Shown piece after piece: positions 37,535 through 46,451 of a DNA stretch of 64,000 bases. Below the pieces are notes generated by a model, which was not told the origin of the DNA, did not search any database, and worked only from the letters and a program-made list of their open reading frames with translations. Each line of letters starts with the position of its first letter. Position 1 is the first letter of the stretch. A program made the translations under genes and the position numbers. The DNA comes from Maribacter sp. 1_MG-2023. Its GTDB lineage: Bacteria; Bacteroidota; Bacteroidia; Flavobacteriales; Flavobacteriaceae. The DNA lies in the NCBI RefSeq assembly GCF_030547005.1, contig NZ_JAUOPN010000003.1, positions 276,307-340,306 on the forward strand, given 5' to 3'.

Positions 37535-39318
37535 ACTTTAAGTCCATAGCTAAACTTGGGTTAGTATTAACCGTTTTTCTATCATCAATTTTGATGATGG
37601 GCCAAGATAACAATGCCGTTACTTTTGAGATGAAACTAAGCAAACCAAAGCTTGGTTTAAACGAAAGACTACGCGTAGATTTTATTATGAACCGTGATGG
37701 CGATAATTTTAGCCCTCCAGATTTCAACGGATTCAAAGTAGTTATGGGACCTTCTCAATCTATTAGTTCTTCATGGATTAATGGGGTTAGAAGTTACTCG
37801 AAATCCTATTCATATACACTATCCCCTACTGCAAGAGGAAAATTCACCATTAAACAAGCATCCATTGTAATTGGTGGCGAAACCTATAAATCATTGGCGC
37901 AAAATGTAGAAGTAACTGCAGCTGTAGATAAGCCTAGTGATCAAATGACGGCGGATGATATAGCAGATGAAAATTTACATTTGGTTGCCGAGATTTCAAA
38001 AACCAACCCGTATTTAAACGAAGCCATTACTGTTATTTACAAGTTGTATGTTAGTCCAGATATTAGGGTGTCGAATTATCAACCTTTAGACAACCCTACT
38101 TATAATAATTTTTGGAGTCAAGATATTAAGGTAAATATGCTTAGTGCGCAAAATGGCACTTATAAAGGCAAACCATATCGTTATGTAATCTTAAAACGTG
38201 TTGTTCTTTATCCGCAAAAAGCTGGAAAATTAAACATCGAACCTTTATCTCTTGAGGTAACCGTAGATGTACCTACTGCAAGACGGGATTTCTTTGGTCA
38301 ACGAATGTATGCTCAAACCAACAAAACCGTATCTGCAGGTAGTAGAACAATTAATGTAAAAGCATTGCCAATTGATAATCAACCTGCTGATTTTAATGGC
38401 GCTGTAGGTGATTTTGATTTTGCGGTCACAACAAGCAAAACGAGTTTAAATGCTTCAGAATCTTTGCAAGCAACGGTAGAAGTTAGTGGTAAGGGAAATT
38501 TAAAATTATTTAAACTTCCAGAACCTGAATTACCAAGTGCGCTAGAAGTTTATGAGCCTGAGTTTACAGAGGGTGTTAGAACAACTTTGGCAGGTATGCA
38601 GGGTAAGGTTAGCAACCAATACACCATTGTGCCTTCTTTTAGAGGTAAATATCCTATTTCACCTTTAAGCTTTAGTTATTTTAATCCTTCCACCGGAAAA
38701 TATAAAACACTTACATCTGATGAAATAGTCATTAACGTTTTAGAAGGTCCGTTAAGCGCTTCGTCTAATTCTGATGCAAATACCAATAGCAACAAACAAT
38801 CTGTTATTAGCAGCGGAAATGAATTCAATTTCTTGAAACTTACACCAAATCTAACAAGCAAATCGGCTTCATACTTTTTTGATTCCACCTCTTTTTACGT
38901 GTGGTTATTGAGTCCGCTATTACTAATTCCTTTAGCCATTTTCTTTAGAAAGAAAAGAGATGCTGTCGCTGGTGATATTGTAGGTAATAAAATTAGAAAA
39001 GCAAATAAACTTGCACGTAAGTATTTATCTGACGCAAGAAAACAACTAGGTAATAAAGAATCTTTTTATGTCGCCCTTGAACGAGCGCTACATAATTACT
39101 TAAAGGCCAAACTGAAAATTGAAACTTCAGAATTCAGTAAAGATAAAATTACCGAGCTACTTACAGAGAAGCAAATAGACAACACTGCTGTAGATAGTTT
39201 TATAGCGCTTCTTAAAAATTGCGAAGCGGCAAGATATAGCCCATTCTCAAACGTACAAATGCAAGCCGATTATGATAAGGCAAGCGATGTAATTTCTATA
39301 ATGGATAAACAATTATAA
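37528..39318 (+). CDS. batD: BatD oxygen-tolerance protein
   Basis: A 596-residue protein with signal peptide (SIAKLGLVLTVFLSSILMMG), beta-rich periplasmic domains (about 30-440), a membrane helix near 455-475 (VWLLSPLLLIPLAIFF) and a cytoplasmic helical C-terminus. The start is TTG at 37528, within the last codons of batC (7-base overlap). The first ATG in frame would remove most of the signal peptide, so TTG is the better start, implying translational coupling. Confidence 0.9.
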   Translation: MVDFKSIAKLGLVLTVFLSSILMMGQDNNAVTFEMKLSKPKLGLNERLRVDFIMNRDGDNFSPPDFNGFKVVMGPSQSISSSWINGVRSYSKSYSYTLSPTARGKFTIKQASIVIGGETYKSLAQNVEVTAAVDKPSDQMTADDIADENLHLVAEISKTNPYLNEAITVIYKLYVSPDIRVSNYQPLDNPTYNNFWSQDIKVNMLSAQNGTYKGKPYRYVILKRVVLYPQKAGKLNIEPLSLEVTVDVPTARRDFFGQRMYAQTNKTVSAGSRTINVKALPIDNQPADFNGAVGDFDFAVTTSKTSLNASESLQATVEVSGKGNLKLFKLPEPELPSALEVYEPEFTEGVRTTLAGMQGKVSNQYTIVPSFRGKYPISPLSFSYFNPSTGKYKTLTSDEIVINVLEGPLSASSNSDANTNSNKQSVISSGNEFNFLKLTPNLTSKSASYFFDSTSFYVWLLSPLLLIPLAIFFRKKRDAVAGDIVGNKIRKANKLARKYLSDARKQLGNKESFYVALERALHNYLKAKLKIETSEFSKDKITELLTEKQIDNTAVDSFIALLKNCEAARYSPFSNVQMQADYDKASDVISIMDKQL

Positions 39319-39320
39319 GT

Positions 39321-40082
39321 ATGTTCAAAAAGCTAGCTACTCTTATTAGCCTTTTCTCGGTTCTATTTTGCACCGCTCAGAACAACAAATTATTTGAGCA
39401 GGCTACCGAAGCATATAATGCCGGTGAGTATGACCAGGCGGTAACTTATTATGACGATATTCTAAGTAATGGCAAGCATTCTGCTGCGGTATACTATAAC
39501 CTAGGTAATTCGTATTACAAGCTTAATAAAATTGCTGAGAGCATCTATTTTTATGAGAAAGCTTTACTGCTATCACCAAACGATTCAGAGATAAAAACAA
39601 ATTTAAGCTATGCTCAGAATATGACCATAGATGCTATTGATACCATGCCCGAAACAGGATTATCAAAATTGTATAACAACATAACAGGCAAACTAACATT
39701 TGACCAATGGGCATATGTAGCCATAGGCTTCATGTTACTTTTTGTTCTTTTATATATCTACTTTTACAACTCAAGTTACAGCACTAGAAAACGATTTACA
39801 TTTATTGCTAGTTTACTTGCGCTGTTCTTATGTTTAATTTCTGTTCTTTTCGCATTTATTCAACGAAATGATTTTGATGAAAATCAACCTGCAATAATAT
39901 TCGCCGAAGAAAGCATTGTAAAATCTGAGCCTAATAACACCAGTGCAGAAGTATTTTTGATTCATGCAGGCACCAAAGTAAATGTTTTAGACCAATTAAA
40001 TGATTGGAATAAAATTAAGTTATCAGATGGTAAAACAGGGTGGATTCAAAACAACGAACTTAAACTGTTAAAGGATTTTTAG
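39321..40082 (+). CDS. batE: BatE: TPR and SH3-like protein
   Basis: A 253-residue protein: signal peptide ending near residue 20 (FSVLFCTAQN), TPR units (about 22-95; YYNLGNSYYKLNKIAESIYFYEKAL), two membrane helices (about 130-150 and 160-180) and a C-terminal bacterial SH3 domain (about 190-250; KVNVLDQLNDWNKIKLSDGKTGWI). Last gene of the operon, 2 bases after batD. Confidence 0.9.
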   Translation: MFKKLATLISLFSVLFCTAQNNKLFEQATEAYNAGEYDQAVTYYDDILSNGKHSAAVYYNLGNSYYKLNKIAESIYFYEKALLLSPNDSEIKTNLSYAQNMTIDAIDTMPETGLSKLYNNITGKLTFDQWAYVAIGFMLLFVLLYIYFYNSSYSTRKRFTFIASLLALFLCLISVLFAFIQRNDFDENQPAIIFAEESIVKSEPNNTSAEVFLIHAGTKVNVLDQLNDWNKIKLSDGKTGWIQNNELKLLKDF

Positions 40083-40140
40083 AAAATTGTTAACAGTATT
40101 TAACCATTTCAACACTATCTTTACGATTGATTTTTAGTAT

Positions 40141-40434
40141 ATGACTTTTTTCGCACGCTTTACTTTATTGTTATTATGGCTTTTTGCAGTTACTGCACCG
40201 AGCATTATAACGCTATGCGATGTTGAAAACCCAATTGTAATTACCAATCTTAACGAAGAAGAACAAGAGTCTGGTAAAAAATCTATGGGTGAAGAAAAGT
40301 TCGTTAAAGAAAATTCTTTGGATTTTTCAATAGTTGCCATTTTTGAAAATTCAATTAATAGCAATTTTAATATTGAAGGTTACCAAGACCTATCATTAGA
40401 GGTATTATCTCCACCTCCCGACCAATTTAGTTAG
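40141..40434 (+). CDS. Small exported hypothetical protein
   Basis: A 97-residue protein with a signal-peptide-like start (ARFTLLLLWLFAVTAPSIITLC) and an acidic mature part (NEEEQESGKKSMGEEK), ending PPPDQFS. Proteins of this kind are frequently found in Flavobacteriaceae beside SulP-carbonic anhydrase pairs, but I know no function. It lies 59 bases after batE and 68 bases before the SulP start; a short AT-rich promoter-like space follows it. Confidence 0.65.
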   Translation: MTFFARFTLLLLWLFAVTAPSIITLCDVENPIVITNLNEEEQESGKKSMGEEKFVKENSLDFSIVAIFENSINSNFNIEGYQDLSLEVLSPPPDQFS

Positions 40435-40502
40435 TCATTTTCGTATTTTATCAATTAACTAATCTGTCCTGAACTAATTCGAGGGCACAATTATATTATT
40501 TC

Positions 40503-42095
40503 ATGTTCAAACATATCAAAAATGATATTCCTGCGAGTATCGTTGTATTTTTCGTTGCACTACCATTATGTCTAGGTATTGCTTTAGCTAGTGGTGCACC
40601 ATTATTTTCAGGAGTAATTGCCGGTATTATCGGTGGTGTTTTAGTGGGTGCCCTTAGTGGCTCTAAAATCGGAGTTAGTGGTCCTGCTGCAGGTCTCGCT
40701 GCAATTGTACTAACAGCAATTGGTACTCTAGGCGGTTATGAAAATTTCTTAGTGGCTGTTGTACTAGGTGGTATTATCCAAATGGTATTCGGGATTTTAA
40801 AGGCCGGTGTAATTGGTTATTATTTTCCTTCTTCTGTAATTAAAGGAATGCTTACCGGTATTGGTATCATTATCATTCTAAAACAGATTCCTCACTTTTT
40901 TGGTTATGATCCTGATCCAGAAGGTGATTGGGCATTTTTTCAAGTAGATGGAGAAAATACGTTTTCTGAGATTCTTAATACTATTAATAATATTAGCCCA
41001 GGTGCTACCTTAATTGCCATTATTGGTCTTGCAATCCTTTTACTTTGGGACAAAGTACTTTCTAAGAAAGGCAAAGTATTTCAAATTATACAAGGTCCGT
41101 TAGTAGCTGTTGCCATTGGTATCTTGTTTTATGTTTTTACCCAAGACAATGAAGTCTTAGGTATCTCAAAAGATCACTTGGTAAGTGTTCCGGTACCAGA
41201 AGATTTTTCATCTTTTATAGGTCAGTTTCGCTTTCCTAATTTTAGCGCCATAACTAATCCGCAAGTTTGGATCACTGCCTTTACCATAGCACTGGTAGCC
41301 AGTTTAGAGACCTTGCTTTGTGTAGAAGCAACCGACAAATTAGATCCGCATAAAAATGTGACTCCGACCAACAGAGAATTACTTGCACAAGGTGCCGGTA
41401 ACATCGTATCTGGTCTTATTGGTGGTCTACCAATAACTCAAGTAATCGTTCGTAGCTCAGCCAACATACAATCTGGTGGTAGAACCAAATTATCTGCTAT
41501 AATTCATGGTTTCTTACTATTAATTTCTGTAGTCTTGATTCCTACATTGTTAAATATGATCCCATTATCAGTTTTAGCTGCAATTTTATTTATTGTTGGA
41601 TTTAAATTAGCAAAACCATCTCTATTCCTTAAAATGTACAAATTGGGATGGAAACAATCAATACCTTTCTTTGTAACCGTAATAGGTATTGTTTTCACAG
41701 ATTTATTGGTAGGTATTAGTTTAGGTCTTGCAGTTGGTATCGTTGTTATTTTACTAAAAAGTTACCAAAACTCTCACTTTCTTCATATTGAGGATAATAG
41801 TGATGGTAAGCATAAAATTAAAATGACCTTGGCAGAAGAGGTTACTTTCTTTAACAAAGGTGCTATTTTAAAAGAATTGGACAGTCTTCCTGATAACACT
41901 TACTTAGAGCTAGATGTATTAAAGACAAGGTTCCTAGATTATGATATTATAGAGATATTAGAAGATTTCAGCCTAAAGGCCAAAGAAAGAAATATTGACA
42001 TTAAGCTAATTTCTAAGCGTGGTGTGGTAGAAAACCCGCCAAGTTATATTCAGTTCTTTGAGCAAAGACCAAAATCGGATCTAAGCTTAAGCTAA
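40503..42095 (+). CDS. SulP-family transporter, probable bicarbonate transporter
   Basis: A 530-residue SulP protein with about 11-12 membrane segments (FVALPLCLGIALASGAPLFSG at the N-terminus, GSKIGVSGPAAGLAAIV near 60, GGLPITQVIVRSSANIQSG near 305) and a C-terminal STAS domain (about 445-525). The carbonic anhydrase gene starts 66 bases downstream, so this is likely a bicarbonate transporter working with it, as proposed for BicA-type and SulP-CA fusion proteins. The exact ion is inferred from context. Confidence 0.88.
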   Translation: MFKHIKNDIPASIVVFFVALPLCLGIALASGAPLFSGVIAGIIGGVLVGALSGSKIGVSGPAAGLAAIVLTAIGTLGGYENFLVAVVLGGIIQMVFGILKAGVIGYYFPSSVIKGMLTGIGIIIILKQIPHFFGYDPDPEGDWAFFQVDGENTFSEILNTINNISPGATLIAIIGLAILLLWDKVLSKKGKVFQIIQGPLVAVAIGILFYVFTQDNEVLGISKDHLVSVPVPEDFSSFIGQFRFPNFSAITNPQVWITAFTIALVASLETLLCVEATDKLDPHKNVTPTNRELLAQGAGNIVSGLIGGLPITQVIVRSSANIQSGGRTKLSAIIHGFLLLISVVLIPTLLNMIPLSVLAAILFIVGFKLAKPSLFLKMYKLGWKQSIPFFVTVIGIVFTDLLVGISLGLAVGIVVILLKSYQNSHFLHIEDNSDGKHKIKMTLAEEVTFFNKGAILKELDSLPDNTYLELDVLKTRFLDYDIIEILEDFSLKAKERNIDIKLISKRGVVENPPSYIQFFEQRPKSDLSLS

Positions 42096-42161
42096 AAAAA
42101 TATTAAAAACTTAATACTGATCTTAGAGTATTAATTAAAACATAACTTAATAAGAAATAAC

Positions 42162-42791
42162 ATGAAAGCACATACTAAAGAAACTCAAGCAACGATGACC
42201 CCTAAGAAATCTTTAGATTTCTTGAAAGAAGGAAATCAGAGATTTCAGAGTAACTTAAAAGCGAACCGTAACCTTTTAGAACAGGTAAACGATACTAGCG
42301 AAGGCCAATTCCCTTTTGCTACCATATTAAGTTGTATAGATTCTAGAGTTTCTGCCGAACTGGTTTTTGATCAGGGATTAGGAGATATATTTAGCGTTAG
42401 AATAGCTGGTAATTTTGTAAATGAAGATATATTAGGTAGTATGGAATTTGGCTGTAAACTAGCCGGCACCAAATTAATAGTAGTTTTGGGCCATACAAGT
42501 TGTGGTGCCATTAAAGGTGCCTGTGACCATGCCAGATTGGGTAATTTAACCGCCTTGATCAACAAAATTGAACCAGCTGTTGATGCTGTCAAAGAACCTA
42601 CAGATGAGAGTTTAAGAAATTCTAAAAATTTAGATTTTGTGGATAAGGTTTCTACTAAAAATGTGGAAATGACTATAGATAATATCAGAAAACAGAGTCC
42701 GGTTTTAGCCGAAATGGAAGAAAACGCAGAACTCATGATAGTTGGAGCCATGTATGACATCACATCGGGTGCTGTTGAATTTTACAGTTAA
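42162..42791 (+). CDS. Beta-class carbonic anhydrase
   Basis: A 209-residue protein with all zinc ligands: Cys in LSCIDSRVS near residue 66, and HTSCGAIKG (His and Cys near 117-121). It interconverts CO2 and bicarbonate in the cytoplasm. Its position after the SulP transporter suggests joint bicarbonate or CO2 handling. A long hairpin terminator follows the stop codon. Confidence 0.95.
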   Translation: MKAHTKETQATMTPKKSLDFLKEGNQRFQSNLKANRNLLEQVNDTSEGQFPFATILSCIDSRVSAELVFDQGLGDIFSVRIAGNFVNEDILGSMEFGCKLAGTKLIVVLGHTSCGAIKGACDHARLGNLTALINKIEPAVDAVKEPTDESLRNSKNLDFVDKVSTKNVEMTIDNIRKQSPVLAEMEENAELMIVGAMYDITSGAVEFYS

Positions 42792-42817
42792 ACCGATTCA
42801 TTACAACCTTAATGTTA

Positions 42818-42856
42818 AAGAAAACTGATGTATCTACATCAGTTTTCTTCTTTTTA
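42818..42856 (+). terminator. Terminator after carbonic anhydrase
   Basis: A 15-base stem AAGAAAACTGATGTA / TACATCAGTTTTCTT with a two-base loop, followed by CTTTTTAAT. Confidence 0.85.
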
Positions 42857-43051
42857 ATATATTAGACTTTGCAAACTGCAAAACCTATTAATCCCAGTCT
42901 TCTAGTGAATCTCTCTAATATATACCACACAAATAATTCTCTAGTTAAAAGTTGAAAGAATTTTCTTTTTCGCTTAAATATAAATAGCAAATTTTTCGAA
43001 CACTCACCCATCAAAAGCAACAAAAACATACCATTCCTGTTTTAAAAGTTT

Positions 43052-43059
43052 TAAATTTG
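43052..43059 (+). promoter_or_regulatory. -7 promoter element of pheS
   Basis: TAAATTTG matches TAnnTTTG and lies 18 bases before the pheS start. The preceding 200 bases hold only the terminator and AT-rich sequence. Confidence 0.45.
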
Positions 43060-43077
43060 CTGCTTTAATCAACATTC

Positions 43078-44097
43078 ATGATTGATAAGATAAAAGAAGA
43101 AATTTCTGCAGTAACATCGTTCACAGCTGACAATATGGAAGCCGTTGAAACTTTTCGAATTAAATACTTAGGTAAAAAAGGGCTTCTTAATGACTTCTTT
43201 GCGGAGTTTAAAAATGTACCAAACGACCAGAAAAAAGAGTTCGGGCAAACTATAAACGAGCTTAAAAAAGCTGCTACAGAAAAAGTAGAAACTTTAAAAG
43301 AGGTTTTTGAAAATAACCAAACAGACGAACAGGTATATGGTGATTTATCGAGACCTGGCAATACTATAGAATTAGGTGCACGTCATCCTATTTCAATAGT
43401 TAAGAATAAAATCATCGATATTTTCTCTAGAATTGGTTTCAATGTTTCTGAAGGTCCAGAGATAGAAGATGATTGGCACAATTTTACGGCGTTGAACTTA
43501 CCAGAATACCATCCTGCAAGAGATATGCAAGATACTTTCTTTGTTCAAACCGATCCAGATATCCTTTTACGTACACACACCTCATCGGTTCAAGTGCGTT
43601 ATATGGAAAACCACCAACCTCCTATTCGTACAATATCTCCGGGTAGAGTATATAGAAACGAAGCTATTTCAGCACGTTCTCATTGCTTCTTTCACCAAGT
43701 AGAAGGTTTGTATATTGATAAAGATGTTTCTTTTGCAGATTTAAAACAAACACTTCAATACTTTACGGCCGAGCTCTTCGGAAAATCTAAAATTAGGCTA
43801 AGACCTTCTTACTTTCCATTCACAGAGCCTAGTGCAGAAGTTGATGTGTACTGGGGACTAGAAACTGAATCTGACTATAAAATAACCAAAGGTACTGGCT
43901 GGTTAGAAATTGGTGGTTGCGGTATGGTAGACCCAAATGTGCTAACAAATTGCGGACTAGATCCTGAGGTTTATTCAGGTTTCGCTTTTGGAGTTGGTAT
44001 TGATCGTATAGCTATGCTTCTTCATCAAATAACTGATATACGTTTATTGAGTGAAAACGATTTACGCTTTTTAGAGCAATTTAGAAGCGCCCTATAA
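43078..44097 (+). CDS. pheS: Phenylalanine--tRNA ligase alpha subunit
   Basis: A 339-residue class II synthetase subunit of usual length. N-terminal coiled coil (about 1-85), then class II motifs: GFNVSEGPEIEDDWHNFTAL near residue 125, RTHTSSVQVRYM near 165, YRNEAISARSHCFFHQVEG near 195 and the motif-3 region FAFGVGIDRIAMLLHQ near 305. It charges tRNA-Phe together with PheT, which is not in this window. It is followed after 9 bases by a small hypothetical gene. Confidence 0.96.
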   Translation: MIDKIKEEISAVTSFTADNMEAVETFRIKYLGKKGLLNDFFAEFKNVPNDQKKEFGQTINELKKAATEKVETLKEVFENNQTDEQVYGDLSRPGNTIELGARHPISIVKNKIIDIFSRIGFNVSEGPEIEDDWHNFTALNLPEYHPARDMQDTFFVQTDPDILLRTHTSSVQVRYMENHQPPIRTISPGRVYRNEAISARSHCFFHQVEGLYIDKDVSFADLKQTLQYFTAELFGKSKIRLRPSYFPFTEPSAEVDVYWGLETESDYKITKGTGWLEIGGCGMVDPNVLTNCGLDPEVYSGFAFGVGIDRIAMLLHQITDIRLLSENDLRFLEQFRSAL

Positions 44098-44106
44098 TAT
44101 CACCTT

Positions 44107-44502
44107 GTGAAAAAAGATATTGAAATACCTGTTGTAAAAGATGTACACGTCGCCATTATTCGTGAATGGAACGAAGAATTCTTAAATAAAGACTGGAATG
44201 CTTATATCTTAAATGATCGTGAAACTGCTATTGAAATGACAATGGTAGTTTCAAAAGGTTATGAAGGTGACCGTAAAACTTCAATAATGAGACATAATAT
44301 TGGTGCGGTAGAAGCCAAATCATTTAAAAAAATTGAAGTTGTACAAGAAAATGTCTTAACATTGAACAACGAGTTTTATGTTACCTTCTACGCAGATAAC
44401 AAATTATTCGAGAAACGATTTGTATTCGAGAAAAATTCAGTCACTGAAGCAAGCCTCATTACTATTTCACTAATTGAAAAAGAGGGCATTTTTGCCTCAT
44501 AA
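44107..44502 (+). CDS. Conserved hypothetical protein after pheS
   Basis: A 131-residue protein starting at GTG 44107, 9 bases after the pheS stop. It is soluble, with a core NAYILNDRETAIEMTMVVSKG and a second VLTLNNEFYVTFYADNKLFEKRF. It is probably co-expressed with pheS; the family is known to me only as a Bacteroidota conserved protein. No function assigned. Confidence 0.65.
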   Translation: MKKDIEIPVVKDVHVAIIREWNEEFLNKDWNAYILNDRETAIEMTMVVSKGYEGDRKTSIMRHNIGAVEAKSFKKIEVVQENVLTLNNEFYVTFYADNKLFEKRFVFEKNSVTEASLITISLIEKEGIFAS

Positions 44503-44694
44503 ATCACTTCTCTCTACCATAACAATTATTTTAAGTTACCTAACAAACTCTTTTCCACCTCAGAGAACACAACGTTTTTTAAATACCCAAACAGTTAAAA
44601 ATATTTTTTATTTAATTAATTTTCAGATAGTTATCATATATCTTTGTGACTGCAACAAAAGTTTAACAAGCTTTAACAAAATTTAAGTTCTTTT

Positions 44695-44718
44695 AGTTTG
44701 TTTGTGACCGAACTAACT
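44695..44718. promoter_or_regulatory. Operator candidate O1 upstream of the GbsR/MarR-type regulator
   Basis: A 24-base element of the form AGTTTG-TTTGTGAC-CGAACTAACT, with GTTTG/CGAAC nearly inverted around an 8-base spacer. Nineteen of 24 bases are shared with O2 (45243-45266). It overlaps the -33 region of the promoter for the regulator, a position suited to repression. Confidence 0.65.
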
Positions 44719-44727
44719 ATACCTTTG
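44697..44727 (+). promoter_or_regulatory. Promoter of the regulator gene
   Basis: TTTG at 44697-44700 (-33) and TACCTTTG at 44720-44727 (-7) fit the Bacteroidota promoter with 19-base spacing. The ATG lies 19 bases after the -7 element. Confidence 0.65.
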
Positions 44728-44746
44728 TCCCTTCAAATTTCGAATC

Positions 44747-45226
44747 ATGGAAAAAGAAGAACATAAACAAAGATTAATAGAAGAGCTAGGTGTACATTTT
44801 GAAGCTGAATATAATCTACCTCCATTGGCTGCAAGAATATTTGGAAACCTTGTAGTAACTGAAGAAGTAGGTCTTACATTCGACGATTGTCAAATGAAAA
44901 GAGGGGCAAGTAAAAGCTCTATTTCTACATCGCTCAATTTACTATTACAATTAGGTATAATAACCTATTTTACTAAATCTGGCGATAGAAGAAGGTATTT
45001 TAAAATATCTGACAAGAGCACTTTCTTCATTAAAAAATTAGAGCAGGCTATTAAGAAAGCTGCTAATGAATCTAAAATGATTCAAAAAGTTGCGGAGTAT
45101 GATCAGCAGTACAACAATGAAAAATACATTTCTAATAAAGCAAAAATGGAAGCGTATTTAAATTGTCTTGACCAAAACGAAGCTACTAATAAAGAAACGA
45201 TAGAAGCCCTAAGAAAGCTGATTTAA
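44747..45226 (+). CDS. GbsR/MarR-type transcriptional regulator of the efflux operon
   Basis: A 159-residue winged-helix regulator with the GbsR-like start GVHFEAEYNLPPLAARIFGNLVV and the recognition region MKRGASKSSISTSLNLLLQLGI near residue 50-70. A small basic wing (GDRRRYF) follows. Orientation and position immediately upstream of the adaptor, permease and outer-membrane genes indicate it represses them; two similar operator candidates flank it (44695-44718, 45243-45266). Confidence 0.85.
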   Translation: MEKEEHKQRLIEELGVHFEAEYNLPPLAARIFGNLVVTEEVGLTFDDCQMKRGASKSSISTSLNLLLQLGIITYFTKSGDRRRYFKISDKSTFFIKKLEQAIKKAANESKMIQKVAEYDQQYNNEKYISNKAKMEAYLNCLDQNEATNKETIEALRKLI

Positions 45227-45242
45227 AAAAATTTATAAATTA

Positions 45243-45266
45243 AGTTCGTTTTATACCGAACAAACT
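45243..45266. promoter_or_regulatory. Operator candidate O2 between the regulator and the efflux genes
   Basis: A 24-base element AGTTCG-TTTTATAC-CGAACAAACT with a perfect inverted pair GTTCG/CGAAC around an 8-base spacer. It shares 19 of 24 bases with O1 and lies 63 bases upstream of the adaptor gene start. Confidence 0.65.
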
Positions 45267-45328
45267 GAATTAACAAAACCTTAACAGGTGCAGTTATATT
45301 TTTAAATGCAAATAAACATCCAATTAAA

Positions 45329-46414
45329 ATGAAAAAGTTATCAATTATAGGAATATTAAGTGCAGTGCTTCTTTTAAGCTCGTGCTTTGGTTCATCAGAA
45401 AAACCAGCCCAAGGTCCAGCTGCACCTCAGCCACTAAGTTTGAAAGTCGCTAAATTAGAAAAGCAAGACTTAACTATATATAATGAATTCTCAACTACTC
45501 TTGAAGGTAAACAAAATGTAGAGATATGGTCAAAAATATCTGGTTTTGTTCAAGAAGTATATGTTGAAGAGGGTCAAAAAATTAAAAAAGGTCAGTTACT
45601 TTTTAAATTAGAAACCCAAACTTTAAATCAAGATGCTAACGCTGCAAAAGCTTCTGTAAATGTAGCACAAGTTGAGGTTAACAAATTGAAGCCTTTAGTA
45701 GATAAAAATATCATTAGCCCTGTACAATTAGAAACTGCAAAAGCACAACTTGTACAAGCACAGGCAAATTACCATAGTGTTATTTCTAATATTGGTTATT
45801 CTCGAATTACTAGCCCTGTAGACGGTTATATTGGCGAGATTCCTTTCAAAATTGGTGCGCTTGTAAGTTCTGCAATGGCTAAACCATTAACTACTGTTTC
45901 TGATATTAGCGAGGTTCGTGCTTATTTTTCAATGAACGAGAAAGAGCTTTTAAAATTAAAGGAGTCTTTGCCTAAAAATGATAATAACGTTTTAGACTTA
46001 GAGAAAGCCCCAGAGGTTACCTTAATAATGATCAACGGTGAAGATTACGCTGAACCTGGTAAAATTGCTATGATCAATACTATTATTAATAGTACTACCG
46101 GTAGTGTAACGGCAAGAGCTGATTTTGACAACAAAAATAATTTACTAAGTAGTGGTAGTACAGGTAAAATTAAAATTCCGACTATTTACAGTGGTGCATA
46201 TGAAATACCTCAAACTGCAACTATTGATCTTCAAGGTAAAAAACTGATTTACGTTTTAAAAGCTGATAATACGGTTACTACAATGCCATTAGATATCATT
46301 ACCACTACTCAAAAAGGCTTTGTAGTTGAAAATGGAATTGAAGACGGAACTACTATCGTAATTGAAGGAGTTTCTAAATTAAAAGACGGAATGGCTATTA
46401 ACCCAGCCAAGTAA
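45329..46414 (+). CDS. RND efflux periplasmic adaptor (MFP) lipoprotein
   Basis: A 361-residue lipoprotein (lipobox Cys19, LLSSCFGSS) of the membrane fusion protein family. It shows the lipoyl half-motifs VEIWSKISGFVQEVYVEEGQKIKKGQLLF and ITSPVDGYIGEIPFKIGALVSS, with a coiled-coil hairpin between them (about 95-140) and beta-barrel and membrane-proximal domains after. It links the RND pump to the outer-membrane channel. It is 38 bases upstream of the permease. Confidence 0.93.
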   Translation: MKKLSIIGILSAVLLLSSCFGSSEKPAQGPAAPQPLSLKVAKLEKQDLTIYNEFSTTLEGKQNVEIWSKISGFVQEVYVEEGQKIKKGQLLFKLETQTLNQDANAAKASVNVAQVEVNKLKPLVDKNIISPVQLETAKAQLVQAQANYHSVISNIGYSRITSPVDGYIGEIPFKIGALVSSAMAKPLTTVSDISEVRAYFSMNEKELLKLKESLPKNDNNVLDLEKAPEVTLIMINGEDYAEPGKIAMINTIINSTTGSVTARADFDNKNNLLSSGSTGKIKIPTIYSGAYEIPQTATIDLQGKKLIYVLKADNTVTTMPLDIITTTQKGFVVENGIEDGTTIVIEGVSKLKDGMAINPAK

Positions 46415-46451
46415 GCATCCGTTATTCATTAAAACATATAAATAAACAACA

